From contig JAQWTK010000003.1 of NCBI GenBank assembly GCA_029242705.1, positions 17,289-81,288 on the forward strand: DNA of 64,000 nt, written 5' to 3'. Below the pieces are notes generated by a model, which did not search any database, had not been told where the DNA came from, and saw only the letters and a program-made list of their open reading frames with translations. Position 1 is the first letter of the stretch; each line of letters begins with the position of its first letter. Source of the DNA: Gammaproteobacteria bacterium. GTDB lineage: Bacteria; Pseudomonadota; Gammaproteobacteria; Pseudomonadales; Pseudohongiellaceae. A program made the translations under genes and the position numbers. Below, one piece after another: positions 54,701 through 64,000 of this stretch.

Positions 54701-55958
54701 GGTGCTCGCGGATTACTTCAGCAAGAATATCCCAAACATCAGCTGTTTCGCGTTCAACCATTTTCTTTGCCGCTTTAATCGTAGTTGCAAGACCACGGCG
54801 CTCTAATTTTCCAAATATAAATGGCTTAAATAACTCCAAAGCCATTTTCTTCGGTAATCCGCATTGGTGAAGTTTTAAAGTAGGCCCAACTACAATTACC
54901 GAACGGCCGGAATAATCGACCCTCTTACCTAAAAGATTCTGCCGAAAACGACCCTGCTTACCCTTAATCATATCAGCAAGCGATTTCAAAGGGCGCTTAT
55001 TAGAGCCGGTAATAGCGCGCCCTCGACGACCATTATCGAGAAGCGCATCGACCGCTTCTTGCAACATGCGCTTTTCATTGCGAACAATAATATCTGGTGC
55101 GTTTAAGTCAAGAAGACGCTTAAGGCGATTATTTCGATTTATAACACGACGATATAAATCATTTAGATCAGAAGTCGCAAATCGTCCCCCATCAAGGGGA
55201 ACCAGTGGGCGCAAATCAGGCGGCAGAACCGGCAATACATTCATTACCATCCAATCTGGCTTGTTCCCAGATTCTAGAAATGCTTCTAGTAATTTTAGTC
55301 GCTTTGAAAGTTTTTTCAGTTTAGTTTCAGAATTTGTTGCCGGAATTTCTTCGCGTAATAGTGCTACCTCCGCAGCCACATCCATGTCCTTCATAAGCGC
55401 CTGAACAGCTTCAGCGCCCATCTTCGCATCAAATTCATCACTGAATTCTTCCATGGCTTCGTAATATTGCTCATCTGTTAAAAGTTGACCCTTCTCCAAT
55501 GTGGTCATACCAGGGTCAGTCACCACAAAAGACTCAAAATACAAAATACGCTCAATATCCCTTAGGGTCATATCTAACAAAAGGCCAATTCGGGATGGCA
55601 AGGATTTTAAAAACCAGATATGTGCAACAGGGCTAGCAAGTTCAATATGACCCATTCGATCTCGCCGTACTTTTGAAAGAGCGACTTCCACTCCGCACTT
55701 CTCGCAGATTACGCCACGATGCTTAAGGCGCTTATACTTTCCACAAAGGCATTCGTAGTCTTTTACCGGACCAAATATTTTCGCGCAAAACAATCCATCG
55801 CGCTCTGGCTTAAAAGTACGATAATTAATAGTCTCTGGTTTTTTGACTTCTCCAAACGACCAGGCTCTGATCATCTCCGGCGAGGCCAATCCTATTTTGA
55901 TGGAATCAAATTCATCTGATTGCGACTGAGATTTTAACAACCCTAGTAGGTCTTTCAT
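51726..55958 (-). CDS. rpoC: DNA-directed RNA polymerase subunit beta'
   Basis: [23 protein letters not shown] zinc site; [17 protein letters not shown] catalytic motif. Confidence 0.99.
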   Translation of the reverse strand: MKDLLGLLKSQSQSDEFDSIKIGLASPEMIRAWSFGEVKKPETINYRTFKPERDGLFCAKIFGPVKDYECLCGKYKRLKHRGVICEKCGVEVALSKVRRDRMGHIELASPVAHIWFLKSLPSRIGLLLDMTLRDIERILYFESFVVTDPGMTTLEKGQLLTDEQYYEAMEEFSDEFDAKMGAEAVQALMKDMDVAAEVALLREEIPATNSETKLKKLSKRLKLLEAFLESGNKPDWMVMNVLPVLPPDLRPLVPLDGGRFATSDLNDLYRRVINRNNRLKRLLDLNAPDIIVRNEKRMLQEAVDALLDNGRRGRAITGSNKRPLKSLADMIKGKQGRFRQNLLGKRVDYSGRSVIVVGPTLKLHQCGLPKKMALELFKPFIFGKLERRGLATTIKAAKKMVERETADVWDILAEVIREHPVLLNRAPTLHRLGIQAFEPVLIEGKAIQLHPLVCAAYNADFDGDQMAVHVPLTLEAQLEARTLMMSTNNILAPANGEPIIVPSQDVVLGLYYMTRERVNAEGEGMIFADAKEVQRAYDTDQVHLQARIKVRILETLTNGAGEGVTTSEMVDTTVGRVLLYNIVPAGLPFSMVNQKMAKKPISQILNACYRNVGLKETVIFADQLMYTGYAYSTRSGSSIGVNDFVIPDEKASIISQANSEVEEIETQFASGLVTQGEKYNKVIDIWSRANDLVAKSMMEGISSEAVINKEGKEEQQESFNSVYVYADSGARGSPAQIRQLAGMRGLMARPDGSIIETPITSNFREGLSVSQYFTSTHGARKGLADTALKTANSGYLTRRLVDISQDLVITEQDCGTEKGLTMNPVIEGGDIIAPLGDRVLGRVLAADVVVQDNGEVISEAGTMINERLVENLETCGVDQVYVRSPITCETRFGICSQCYGRDLARGHLANVGEAVGVIAAQSIGEPGTQLTMRTFHIGGAASRATASDNIQVKNTGKIQLINMKTVENSKGELVVVSRSGELLVNDVNGRERERYKLPYGALVKIGKKADVESGQVVATWDPHTHPIVSEVSGKVAFEAMEEGITVREQTDEITGLSSISVIDAAERASSAKELRPAVTVVDKKGKEVCLPGTNVPAHYFLPANSIIGLKDGADLNVGDFIARIPQEGSKTRDITGGLPRVADLFEARKPKEPAILAEISGTVSFGKETKGKRRLVITPKDGVNPIDGSDHYESLIPKWRTMAVFEGEHIEKGEVVSEGPPTPHDILRLKGVEPLSQYIVNEVQDVYRLQGVRINDKHIEVIVRQMLRKVEVTRPGDSNLIKGEQQTYTQILEINDKLAEENKEPAQFDRMLLGITKASLATDSFISAASFQETTRVLTEAAVTGKRDFLRGLKENVVVGRLIPAGTGLAYHEARKAGYKDNKESEVSASDVEAALSEALNEELSGGAES

Positions 55959-56056
55959 TATTTTTCCTCCCCTAGGAACCTAAGCTTCAAGTTAGGAACC
56001 AGGTTTAAATTTTCACTGTCACCATGTCATCTTAAGCAGAATCAATAAAACTTTAG

Positions 56057-59000
56057 CTACTTAGTACTGACATCCAATTCCATGTCGATCCCTAGAGATC
56101 GAATCTCTTTAACTAAAACGTTAAAGGACTCCGGCATACCTGGCTCCATTCGATGATCACCATCTACAATATTTTTATACATTTTAGTTCGTCCAGCGAC
56201 ATCGTCTGATTTCACAGTTAACATTTCTTGCAAAGTATATGCAGCACCATAAGCCTCTAAAGCCCAAACTTCCATTTCACCAAACCGCTGGCCACCAAAT
56301 TGAGCTTTTCCGCCGAGTGGCTGTTGAGTCACCAAGCTGTAAGAACCAGTTGATCTAGCATGCATCTTATCATCAACCAAATGATTCAATTTCAACATAT
56401 ACATGATTCCTACGGTTACTTGTCTGTCAAAGGATTTTCCAGTCCTTCCATCAAAAAGTGTGACCTGTCCACTTTCACTCATACCGGCAAGACTAAGCAT
56501 TCCTTTTATCTCCGACTCCGCCGCTCCATCAAAAACGGGCGTTGCCATAGGAACACCTTCCCGAAGGTTATGAGCAAGCTCTAAAAGCTCTCCATCATCC
56601 AGGCCTTTTATGTCTTCAGTACGCACACCAATCTTGTTGTAAACCTCTACCAACAGTTTGCGGATCTCAGATGCCTTTCTTTGAGCATCAATAAGGGCAC
56701 CTATTCTTTCTCCCAGCCCTTTAGATGCCGCGCCAAGATGAGTCTCAAGAATTTGGCCCACATTCATTCGAGAAGGAACTCCCAATGGGTTTAAGACAAT
56801 ATCTACTGGCTCTCCACTTTCATCATATGGCATATCTTCAACAGGCATAATTACCGAAATAACACCTTTATTGCCATGCCGACCCGCCATTTTATCGCCA
56901 GGTTGAATTCGACGCTTAATAGCAAGATACACTTTAACAATTTTTAAGACGCCGGGAGCCAAATCATCCCCTTGAGTTAACTTCTGTTTTTTATCCTCAA
57001 AACGCTCATCAAGGTCTGCTCTTCTTTCTTCAAGCTGTTCGCCAGCACGCTTTAATTGTTTGTTTAAAGCGTCATTAGACATCCGCAGTTCAAACCAATC
57101 ATCTTGCGGTAAATCACTAAGGTAATCATTGGTAACTTTTTGTCCCTTTTTTAGTTTAGGGCCTCCTGCTACCACCTTGCCTACAAGAGATTTATGCAAC
57201 CGCTCGAAGGTCGCACTTTCAATAATTCGAAATTCATCATCAATGTCTTTCCGTACTTTGGCAAGCTGAGAGCCCTCGATTTGCATTGCGCGTGGATCTT
57301 TCTCCAGCCCGTCTCGAGTAAAGACCTGTACATCTATAACAGTTCCAGTAACGCTAGTTGGAACACGTAAAGAAGTATCTTTAACATCGGAAGCTTTTTC
57401 GCCAAAAATTGCTCGAAGTAATTTTTCTTCAGGCGTTAACTGAGTCTCGCCCTTAGGAGTGACCTTTCCTACCAAAATGTCGCCGGCATTTACTTCCGCA
57501 CCAATATACACAATTCCAGATTCATCAAGCTTACCTAACGCGCCTTCCCCAACATTAGGTATATCGCCAGTAACTTCTTCTGAACCAAGCTTAGTATCTC
57601 GTGCAACACATGTTAATTCCTGAATATGGATAGTCGTAAATCTGTCCTCCTTAACTACACGCTCAGAAATAAGAATAGAGTCCTCAAAGTTATAGCCATT
57701 CCAAGGCATAAAAGCGATGCGCATATTTTGCCCAAGAGCCAATTCACCCATATCAATAGATGGCCCATCCGCAAGAATATCGCCTCGCGATATTATGTCT
57801 CCCTCTTTAACAAGCGGCTTCTGAGAGATACAAGTGTTTTGATTTGATCGCGTATACTTAGTCAGATTGTAAATATCGACACCCGCTTCACCAGCATCCG
57901 TTTCGTCGTCATTTACCCGCACAATAACGCGAGCAGCATCGACAGATTCTATTACTCCGCCACGAAAAGCTACTACACAAACTCCTGAGTCACTGGCAAC
58001 ATTGCGCTCCATACCAGTACCAACTAGAGGCTTTTCAGTTTTTAAAGTAGGGACTGCCTGTCTTTGCATATTCGAACCCATAAGAGCTCGATTAGCATCA
58101 TCATGCTCAAGGAACGGGATTAGTGCCGCTGCCACAGATACCATTTGTTGAGGGGCAACATCCATATAATCGACCTCCTCCCTAGGCTTTAACGTAGTCT
58201 CCCCCTTATAACGAACAGTCACTAGATTTTCGACAAACCCCTTTTTCTTATCCAACGCAGCACTTGCTTGCGCGATAACAAAATCGCTTTCATCTATAGC
58301 CGACAAATAATGTATTTCATCTGTGACTTTGTTATTAACAACTTTTCGATATGGGCTCTCTAAAAACCCATAATTATTTGTTCGCGCATAAGTTGCTAAT
58401 GAATTAATTAACCCAATATTTGGTCCTTCCGGCGTTTCGATCGGACAAACACGACCATAGTGAGTCGGATGAACATCGCGAACTTCGAAGCCAGCTCTTT
58501 CTCGTGTTAGACCGCCTGGCCCTAGGGCCGAAACCCTGCGCTTATGAGTCACCTCTGAGAGAGGATTATTCTGATCCATAAATTGGGATAACTGGCTGGA
58601 ACCAAAAAACTCTTTTATTGCTGCTGCAACCGGCTTAGCATTGATCATGTCCTGAGGCATTAGACCTTCAGAGTCAGCCATACTTAAGCGCTCTTTTACA
58701 GCACGCTCGACTCGAACCAAGCCTACCCGAAACTGATTTTCAGCCATTTCGCCTACAGAGCGAATACGCCGATTTCCAAGATGATCGATATCATCAACTG
58801 AACCGAATCCATTCCTTATATCAACTAGTGTTTTTAAAACATCAACAATGTCATCCATAGTTAGTATAGGAGAACCTTCAGAATCCTTTCGACCCAGACG
58901 CCGGTTAAATTTCATACGACCAACGGCAGATAAATCATATCTGTCTGGAGAGAAGAATAAATTAGAAAACAAATTCTCTGCAGACTCTTTGGTTGGAGGC

Positions 59001-60151
59001 TCGCCGGGTCGCATCATTCGATAGATCTCAACCATTGCCTCGAGCTTAGATGTCGTGGAATCAATACGTAATGTGTCTGAAATAAAGGGGCCACAGTCAA
59101 GATCGTTTGTATAAATCGTTTCAAAACTACTTACAGCAGATTCAAAAAACTCACCAATAAGTTCTTCTGTAATCAGAGTGTTACACGGAAATATCACCTC
59201 ACCCGTTTCTTCATCGACAATATCTTTCCCTAATGCAGTCCCAACTAAGTAGTCGTTACTTACTGTTAGCTTAGTGAGTTTTGCTGCCTCCATTTGTCGG
59301 ATATGGCGCGAGGTTATACGACGGCCTTCCTCCACGATCAGTTTTCCTTTCTTATCCTTAATCGGAAAATCAAGCACCTCACCTCGCAGCCGCGCAGGAA
59401 TCAAATTAAGCAAAACCTCTGCATCTTTGCCTTTCTTCTGCGACACTGAAAAGCTATTCTTTTCATAAAACATAGAAAGAATTTCTTCAGAGCTATACCC
59501 CAGAGCTCTTAGGAGCACACTAGCCGGAAGCTTCCGCCTCCTATCGATCCGAACATACACCATATCTTTCGGATCAAATTCAAAGTCCAGCCAGGAGCCA
59601 CGATAAGGAATAACCCGGGCCGAATATAGCAATTTCCCTGAACTATGAGTTTTCCCTCTGTCATGATCAAAAAACACACCAGGTGATCTATGCAACTGAG
59701 ATACAACTACACGCTCTGTACCATTAATAACAAAAGTGCCCGAGTCCGTCATAAGCGGTATTTCGCCCATGTAAACTTCTTGCTCCTTTATGTCCTTAAT
59801 TGTCTGAGTTGTTGATTCCTTATCATAGAGAATCAGCCTAACTCTGACTCGAAGAGAAACCGAATAGGTCGATCCTCTAAGCTGGCATTCTTTAACATCA
59901 AAAACAGGTTTCCCCAGATCGTAGCTCACGTACTCCAGAACAGCTTTTCCGGAGTAGCTAACGATGGGAAATACAGATTTGAACGCCGCATGTAACCCTT
60001 GCTCCAAACGGTCATCAACTAAAGTATCAGTCTGAGTAAATTGCTTATATGAATCAATTTGGATAGACAATAAGTACGGGATATCCATTGCGCTTGGTAA
60101 TTTCCCGAAATTCTTACGGATACGCTTTTTCTCAGTGTATGAATAGGCCAT
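56057..60151 (-). CDS. rpoB: DNA-directed RNA polymerase subunit beta
   Basis: [100 protein letters not shown]. Confidence 0.99.
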   Translation of the reverse strand: MAYSYTEKKRIRKNFGKLPSAMDIPYLLSIQIDSYKQFTQTDTLVDDRLEQGLHAAFKSVFPIVSYSGKAVLEYVSYDLGKPVFDVKECQLRGSTYSVSLRVRVRLILYDKESTTQTIKDIKEQEVYMGEIPLMTDSGTFVINGTERVVVSQLHRSPGVFFDHDRGKTHSSGKLLYSARVIPYRGSWLDFEFDPKDMVYVRIDRRRKLPASVLLRALGYSSEEILSMFYEKNSFSVSQKKGKDAEVLLNLIPARLRGEVLDFPIKDKKGKLIVEEGRRITSRHIRQMEAAKLTKLTVSNDYLVGTALGKDIVDEETGEVIFPCNTLITEELIGEFFESAVSSFETIYTNDLDCGPFISDTLRIDSTTSKLEAMVEIYRMMRPGEPPTKESAENLFSNLFFSPDRYDLSAVGRMKFNRRLGRKDSEGSPILTMDDIVDVLKTLVDIRNGFGSVDDIDHLGNRRIRSVGEMAENQFRVGLVRVERAVKERLSMADSEGLMPQDMINAKPVAAAIKEFFGSSQLSQFMDQNNPLSEVTHKRRVSALGPGGLTRERAGFEVRDVHPTHYGRVCPIETPEGPNIGLINSLATYARTNNYGFLESPYRKVVNNKVTDEIHYLSAIDESDFVIAQASAALDKKKGFVENLVTVRYKGETTLKPREEVDYMDVAPQQMVSVAAALIPFLEHDDANRALMGSNMQRQAVPTLKTEKPLVGTGMERNVASDSGVCVVAFRGGVIESVDAARVIVRVNDDETDAGEAGVDIYNLTKYTRSNQNTCISQKPLVKEGDIISRGDILADGPSIDMGELALGQNMRIAFMPWNGYNFEDSILISERVVKEDRFTTIHIQELTCVARDTKLGSEEVTGDIPNVGEGALGKLDESGIVYIGAEVNAGDILVGKVTPKGETQLTPEEKLLRAIFGEKASDVKDTSLRVPTSVTGTVIDVQVFTRDGLEKDPRAMQIEGSQLAKVRKDIDDEFRIIESATFERLHKSLVGKVVAGGPKLKKGQKVTNDYLSDLPQDDWFELRMSNDALNKQLKRAGEQLEERRADLDERFEDKKQKLTQGDDLAPGVLKIVKVYLAIKRRIQPGDKMAGRHGNKGVISVIMPVEDMPYDESGEPVDIVLNPLGVPSRMNVGQILETHLGAASKGLGERIGALIDAQRKASEIRKLLVEVYNKIGVRTEDIKGLDDGELLELAHNLREGVPMATPVFDGAAESEIKGMLSLAGMSESGQVTLFDGRTGKSFDRQVTVGIMYMLKLNHLVDDKMHARSTGSYSLVTQQPLGGKAQFGGQRFGEMEVWALEAYGAAYTLQEMLTVKSDDVAGRTKMYKNIVDGDHRMEPGMPESFNVLVKEIRSLGIDMELDVSTK

Positions 60152-60359
60152 CTTGTGTTCCTAGCTTTGTATGCTCTAAACAAAAACAATCTGCATCAGT
60201 AAATACTGCCGACAGATTAACTCTGCAACTTTCGATACGGTTTAATTCTCTAATACCGATATCAAAGAATTCTCGAGGAAATTCCTCGATAAATTCTTTC
60301 CACAAAAGCCTGCCAAGCAGATAAATCGCTTAGCATACTTCGTGTGGTTTAAACGCTTT

Positions 60360-60743
60360 CTACTTAAGCTCAACAGATGCACCAGCTTCTTCTAGTGCTT
60401 TCTTCGCTTCTTCAGCCTCTGCCTTGGGAGCAGCTTCTTTAATAGTCGATGGCGCGCCATCTACCATGTCTTTGGCCTCTTTAAGACCAAGACCTGTTAT
60501 AGACCGAACTGCTTTAATGACATTTACTTTTTTATCTCCTACACCAGAAAGAATGATGTCAAACTCATCCTTCTCTTCGACCGGAGCAGCAGCATCACCA
60601 CCAGCTGCAGCAGCGGGAGCGGCAGCTACAGCAGCAGCTGCAGAAACGCCAAATTTTTCTTCCATCGCTTCCACTAATTGAACTACATCCATCACTGACA
60701 TCTCAGCAATCGCATCTAACACTTCTTCTTTGGATAGAGCCAT
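60360..60743 (-). CDS. rplL: 50S ribosomal protein L7/L12
   Basis: [29 protein letters not shown] ... [35 protein letters not shown]. Confidence 0.99.
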   Translation of the reverse strand: MALSKEEVLDAIAEMSVMDVVQLVEAMEEKFGVSAAAAVAAAPAAAAGGDAAAPVEEKDEFDIILSGVGDKKVNVIKAVRSITGLGLKEAKDMVDGAPSTIKEAAPKAEAEEAKKALEEAGASVELK

Positions 60744-60792
60744 GACTCTTATCTCCTAAAATAAAAATTTAACAAAACGGTTATCAATGGGA

Positions 60793-61323
60793 TTAAGCTG
60801 CTTCCTGTTTCTGATCTCGGACCGCCGCAACGGCTCGAGTAATCTTGGAAGGAACTTCATTTGCTGTGCGTGCAAGTTTAGTAACAGGTGCTAACATAAC
60901 ACTCATTAATATCGACCTCGCCTGATCTAATGTTGGCAACTTTGCCAACACATCGATCTGACTAGCGTCCAATAACTTGCCACCTATAGAAAGTGCTTTA
61001 ATCTCAAACTCACCATTCTCTTTCGAAAAATCCTTTAGTACGCGCGCGGCGGCCCCAGGATCTTCTTCAGATAATGCGAGCAGAGTAGGTCCTACTAAAA
61101 CTTCGCGTATGCACTCAAATTCGGTACCTTCAATCGCCCGCCTCAATAGCGTATTACGAACGACTCGAAGATAAACTTTATTTTCTCGCGCAGTTTTTCG
61201 AAGTGCAGTAAGTTCGCCTACATCAACTCCATGATAATCTGCAAGAACTGCAGACAAAGCACTAGCAGCAGCCTGATTGACCTCCGAAACAATTTGTTTC
61301 TTGTCTTCCAGTCTTATTGCCAA
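60793..61323 (-). CDS. rplJ: 50S ribosomal protein L10
   Basis: MAIRLEDKKQIVSEVNQAAASALSAVLADYHGVDVGELTALRKTAREN. Confidence 0.98.
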   Translation of the reverse strand: MAIRLEDKKQIVSEVNQAAASALSAVLADYHGVDVGELTALRKTARENKVYLRVVRNTLLRRAIEGTEFECIREVLVGPTLLALSEEDPGAAARVLKDFSKENGEFEIKALSIGGKLLDASQIDVLAKLPTLDQARSILMSVMLAPVTKLARTANEVPSKITRAVAAVRDQKQEAA

Positions 61324-61399
61324 TTTCTTAACCTCATAATTTATAGTTAAAATTAACTACAACTAATTTCAACCCTCGACTCATAAGAGCCACTTTAAA

Positions 61400-61423
61400 T
61401 GCCTAATTAAATTCAATTAGGCA
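61400..61423 (-). other. Hairpin in the rplJ leader (possible attenuator)
   Basis: Minus strand TGCCTAATT-GAATTT-AATTAGGCA followed by TTTAAAG; the U-tract is weak. Confidence 0.45.
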
Positions 61424-61461
61424 GTCCATTAGGTGATAAGAATCCAGCAAAAATTCTGGAT

Positions 61462-61560
61462 TAGGTTTCACCATCTGCGCAGGAAATTAAGAAACAAGTG
61501 GTATCCCACCCCGCCCCACCTACGGTCTTTGATGGAATCGCCAACTGGCGATTACCACAA
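61462..61560 (-). ncRNA. L10 (rplJL) autoregulatory leader
   Basis: 285-nt rplA-rplJ spacer; minus-strand AAAGACCGTAGGTG ... TTAATTTCCTGCGCAGATGGTGAAACC resembles the conserved L10 leader core, in the expected position; from memory, not a covariance-model hit. Confidence 0.75.
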
Positions 61561-61608
61561 AGTCTGAACAGAACTAAGACAAACTAGCTCCTAAATTTTT
61601 CTCATACT

Positions 61609-62304
61609 CTATGCTGACAAAGATGATTGATCGATTTGTAAGCCAGGTCCCATTGTTGAAGAAAGCACGACCTTCTTTATATATAGCCCTTTCGCTGAGG
61701 CAGGCTTTGCTTTTTGTAAATCAGCGAGCAAAGCCTCAAGATTTGATTTAACCGCAGCACAATCAAACCCTACTTTCCCTATGCCGCCATGCACAATGCC
61801 ATTCTTGTCCGTTCGAAAACGCACCTGACCGGCCTTAGCATTCTTAACAGCTGTCTCTACATCCGGCGTTACAGTGCCTACTTTAGGGTTTGGCATTAAT
61901 CCACGCGGGCCCAGAACGGTCCCAAGTTTACCTACAACTCTCATGGCATCTGGTGTTGCTATAACCACATCAAAATCAAGACTCCCGCCTTGTATTGATT
62001 CCGCAAGATCCTCAAATCCGACTATATCTGCACCAGCTGCAGTAGCTTTTTCAGCATTCTCACCTTGCGCAAAAACTGCCACCCTAACGTCTTTTCCACT
62101 GCCGGCAGGCAAAATGGTAGAGCCCCGAACCACTTGGTCAGACTTACGAGGATCAACACCCAAATTAATAGAAACATCAAATGATTCTGCAAATTTCCCG
62201 GATGCAAACTCAGAAATCAAAGAGACCGCTTCTTCAATCGGGTAGTCTCTATCGCTTTCTATCTTTTCACTTATTAACTTTCGTTTTTTGGATAGCTTCG
62301 TCAT
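61609..62304 (-). CDS. rplA: 50S ribosomal protein L1
   Basis: [70 protein letters not shown]. Confidence 0.98.
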   Translation of the reverse strand: MTKLSKKRKLISEKIESDRDYPIEEAVSLISEFASGKFAESFDVSINLGVDPRKSDQVVRGSTILPAGSGKDVRVAVFAQGENAEKATAAGADIVGFEDLAESIQGGSLDFDVVIATPDAMRVVGKLGTVLGPRGLMPNPKVGTVTPDVETAVKNAKAGQVRFRTDKNGIVHGGIGKVGFDCAAVKSNLEALLADLQKAKPASAKGLYIKKVVLSSTMGPGLQIDQSSLSA

Positions 62305-62305
62305 C

Positions 62306-62740
62306 TTATTCTACCCCCTCAACTTCGATCCCCGCACTTCGCGCACTACCAGATAATGTTCTAACGGCTGCATCCATATCGGAAGCAGTCAAATCAGGCA
62401 TCTTTTGGTTTGCTATATCCTCTAATTGAGCTCGGTTAACTTTGCCAACTTTTTCTGTATTAGGCCGTCCACTGCCTTTTTTTAACCCAGCCGCTTTACG
62501 CAATAAAACAGACGCAGGAGGAGTTTTGGTAATAAAAGTAAAGCTACGATCAGCGTAAACCGTGATTACTACCGGAATAGGTAATCCCGGTTCAGTTCCT
62601 TGGGTTTGAGCATTAAATGCCTTACAGAAATCCATTATATTGACGCCATGCTGACCAAGTGCCGGACCAACGGGTGGGCTTGGGTTGGCCTGACCAGCGC
62701 CAACTTGCAGCTTTATATAAGCCAATACTTTCTTTGCCAT
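62306..62740 (-). CDS. rplK: 50S ribosomal protein L11
   Basis: [47 protein letters not shown]. Confidence 0.99.
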   Translation of the reverse strand: MAKKVLAYIKLQVGAGQANPSPPVGPALGQHGVNIMDFCKAFNAQTQGTEPGLPIPVVITVYADRSFTFITKTPPASVLLRKAAGLKKGSGRPNTEKVGKVNRAQLEDIANQKMPDLTASDMDAAVRTLSGSARSAGIEVEGVE

Positions 62741-62882
62741 ATCAGGTACTCCTTCGGGTATTAACGTTAGAACTTCTCGAAATCATCAAATAGAATTCGA
62801 TAGATCTAACTCCCCTGCGTCTTCCTTAAGTAAGGAAATTCGACTTTTACGTGCACTTACAACACTCAAGCACACAGTTTAA

Positions 62883-63419
62883 TTAACTTTTTTCTACTTG
62901 ACCAAACTCTAACTCCACAGGCGTGGATCTTCCAAAAATCAGCACTGCAACGCGGACGCGGCTTTTTTCATAATTCACTTCTTCTACATTCCCAGTAAAG
63001 TCATTAAAAGGGCCGTCAATAACTCGCACCATCTCACCCGGTTCATATATTATCTTATGAGTCGGCGTCTCTTCACTATCTTCCATTCTTTGAAGAATTT
63101 TGTTTGCTTCTTTATCGGTTATAGGAGCGGGCCTTTCTGCAGTTCCACCGATAAAACCCATCACCCTAGGGGTTTCTTTTACAAGATGCCAAGTATCATC
63201 ATTTAGTTCCATATGGACCAGAACGTAACCAGGGAAAAATTTTCTCTCACTTTTACGCTTTTGGCCTGCTCGCATTTCTAACACTTCTTCAGTCGGAACA
63301 AGTACTTCATCAAAATAGTCATCCATGCCCGCAAGACTAATTCTCTCTCCCAAAGCATTCATTACTTTTTTTTCGTAGCCCGAATAGGCATGAACTACAT
63401 ACCAACGTTTAGACATCAA
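62883..63419 (-). CDS. nusG: Transcription termination/antitermination protein NusG
   Basis: [61 protein letters not shown] domain. Confidence 0.98.
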   Translation of the reverse strand: MMSKRWYVVHAYSGYEKKVMNALGERISLAGMDDYFDEVLVPTEEVLEMRAGQKRKSERKFFPGYVLVHMELNDDTWHLVKETPRVMGFIGGTAERPAPITDKEANKILQRMEDSEETPTHKIIYEPGEMVRVIDGPFNDFTGNVEEVNYEKSRVRVAVLIFGRSTPVELEFGQVEKS

Positions 63420-63425
63420 TTTTCT

Positions 63426-63800
63426 CTATGTAATGAAGGACGAAATAATCCCATTTAGCATCGAATCTAGCAGCCATAAAATTATCGCAACAATAAAAAT
63501 GACAATTAAAACGACAATTGTAGTTTGAGTGGTTTCTTGCCTTGTTGGCCAAACTACCTTCCGTATCTCGACTCTCGCCTCCAAACAAAGATCAATAAAA
63601 GAACGACCCTTTACTGTCTGCGCGGCGATCCAACACGCTATTCCTGCGGCAACCAGCAATCCAATTGTGCGCAGCAACAAAGACTCGCCCGAGAAATACG
63701 AGTTTACGTATACACCTACCGCAACCACCGCGGCAACTGCTACCCACTTTATCCAATCCTGAGTATTATTTTCGTTATCAATTTTCTCTGACATCAGCAC
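63426..63800 (-). CDS. secE: Preprotein translocase subunit SecE
   Basis: Three TM segments; LEARVEIRKVVWPTRQETTQTTIVVLIVIFIVAIILWLLDSML. Confidence 0.95.
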   Translation of the reverse strand: MLMSEKIDNENNTQDWIKWVAVAAVVAVGVYVNSYFSGESLLLRTIGLLVAAGIACWIAAQTVKGRSFIDLCLEARVEIRKVVWPTRQETTQTTIVVLIVIFIVAIILWLLDSMLNGIISSFIT

Positions 63801-63852
63801 AACTATTCTTTCTAGTTACCTAGTGGCATGATCCAACTTACCTACCCAATAA

Positions 63853-63928
<76 letters not shown>

Positions 63929-63956
63929 ATATATGCTTCGTCTCTCAAAGACGACT

Positions 63957-64000
63957 AAGCCACTGCATTTTTTTAGAATGCAGTGGCTTCTAATAGTAGA
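63957..64000. repeat. tuf 3' flank repeat, copy 2, at the window edge
   Basis: Exact 44-nt match to 47217..47260, which includes the terminator hairpin; implies a second tuf gene beyond 64000. Confidence 0.95.

Noticed and set aside
60590-60660. GCA/GCT-rich repeats as a possible tandem repeat locus
   Set aside because: Encodes the normal Ala-rich hinge of L7/L12.
61874-62245. 123-aa plus-strand ORF opposite rplA
   Set aside because: Antisense shadow ORF with no recognisable motif.

Overview
64 kb of a bacterial chromosome, inferred from gene content to be an AT-leaning, probably marine gammaproteobacterium. About 1-32 kb is an accessory/catabolic region of mostly secreted enzymes and transporters: sulfatase, serine hydrolase, alpha/beta hydrolases, metallophosphoesterase, GMC oxidoreductase, two molybdopterin sulfite-dehydrogenase/cytochrome c pairs, OFA and MHS MFS transporters, alkaline phosphatase, CehA/McbA-like protein, glycerol kinase, LspA-like protein, DapA-like protein and a PQQ quinoprotein. 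About 33-64 kb is the classic minus-strand ribosomal/transcription super-cluster: secE-nusG-rplKAJL-rpoBC-rpsLG-fusA-tuf-S10-spc-alpha-rplQ, with tRNA-Trp. The window ends in a copy of the tuf 3'UTR, implying a second tuf gene just beyond it. The most interesting item is absent from the ORF track: a 71-codon SelW/Rdx-family gene at 14874..15089 (-) with an in-frame TGA exactly at the second redox position of the CxxC motif (YCAAU), i.e. a candidate selenoprotein. Other notable points are a methyltransferase with three frameshifts, an OFA-type MFS gene with a 2-nt frameshift, a duplicated sulfite dehydrogenase module, C-terminal tails on L5 and L15, a structured rpsJ-rplC spacer, and well-formed sigma70 promoters for the str and S10 operons. 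All family assignments come from reading motifs; no database search was run.
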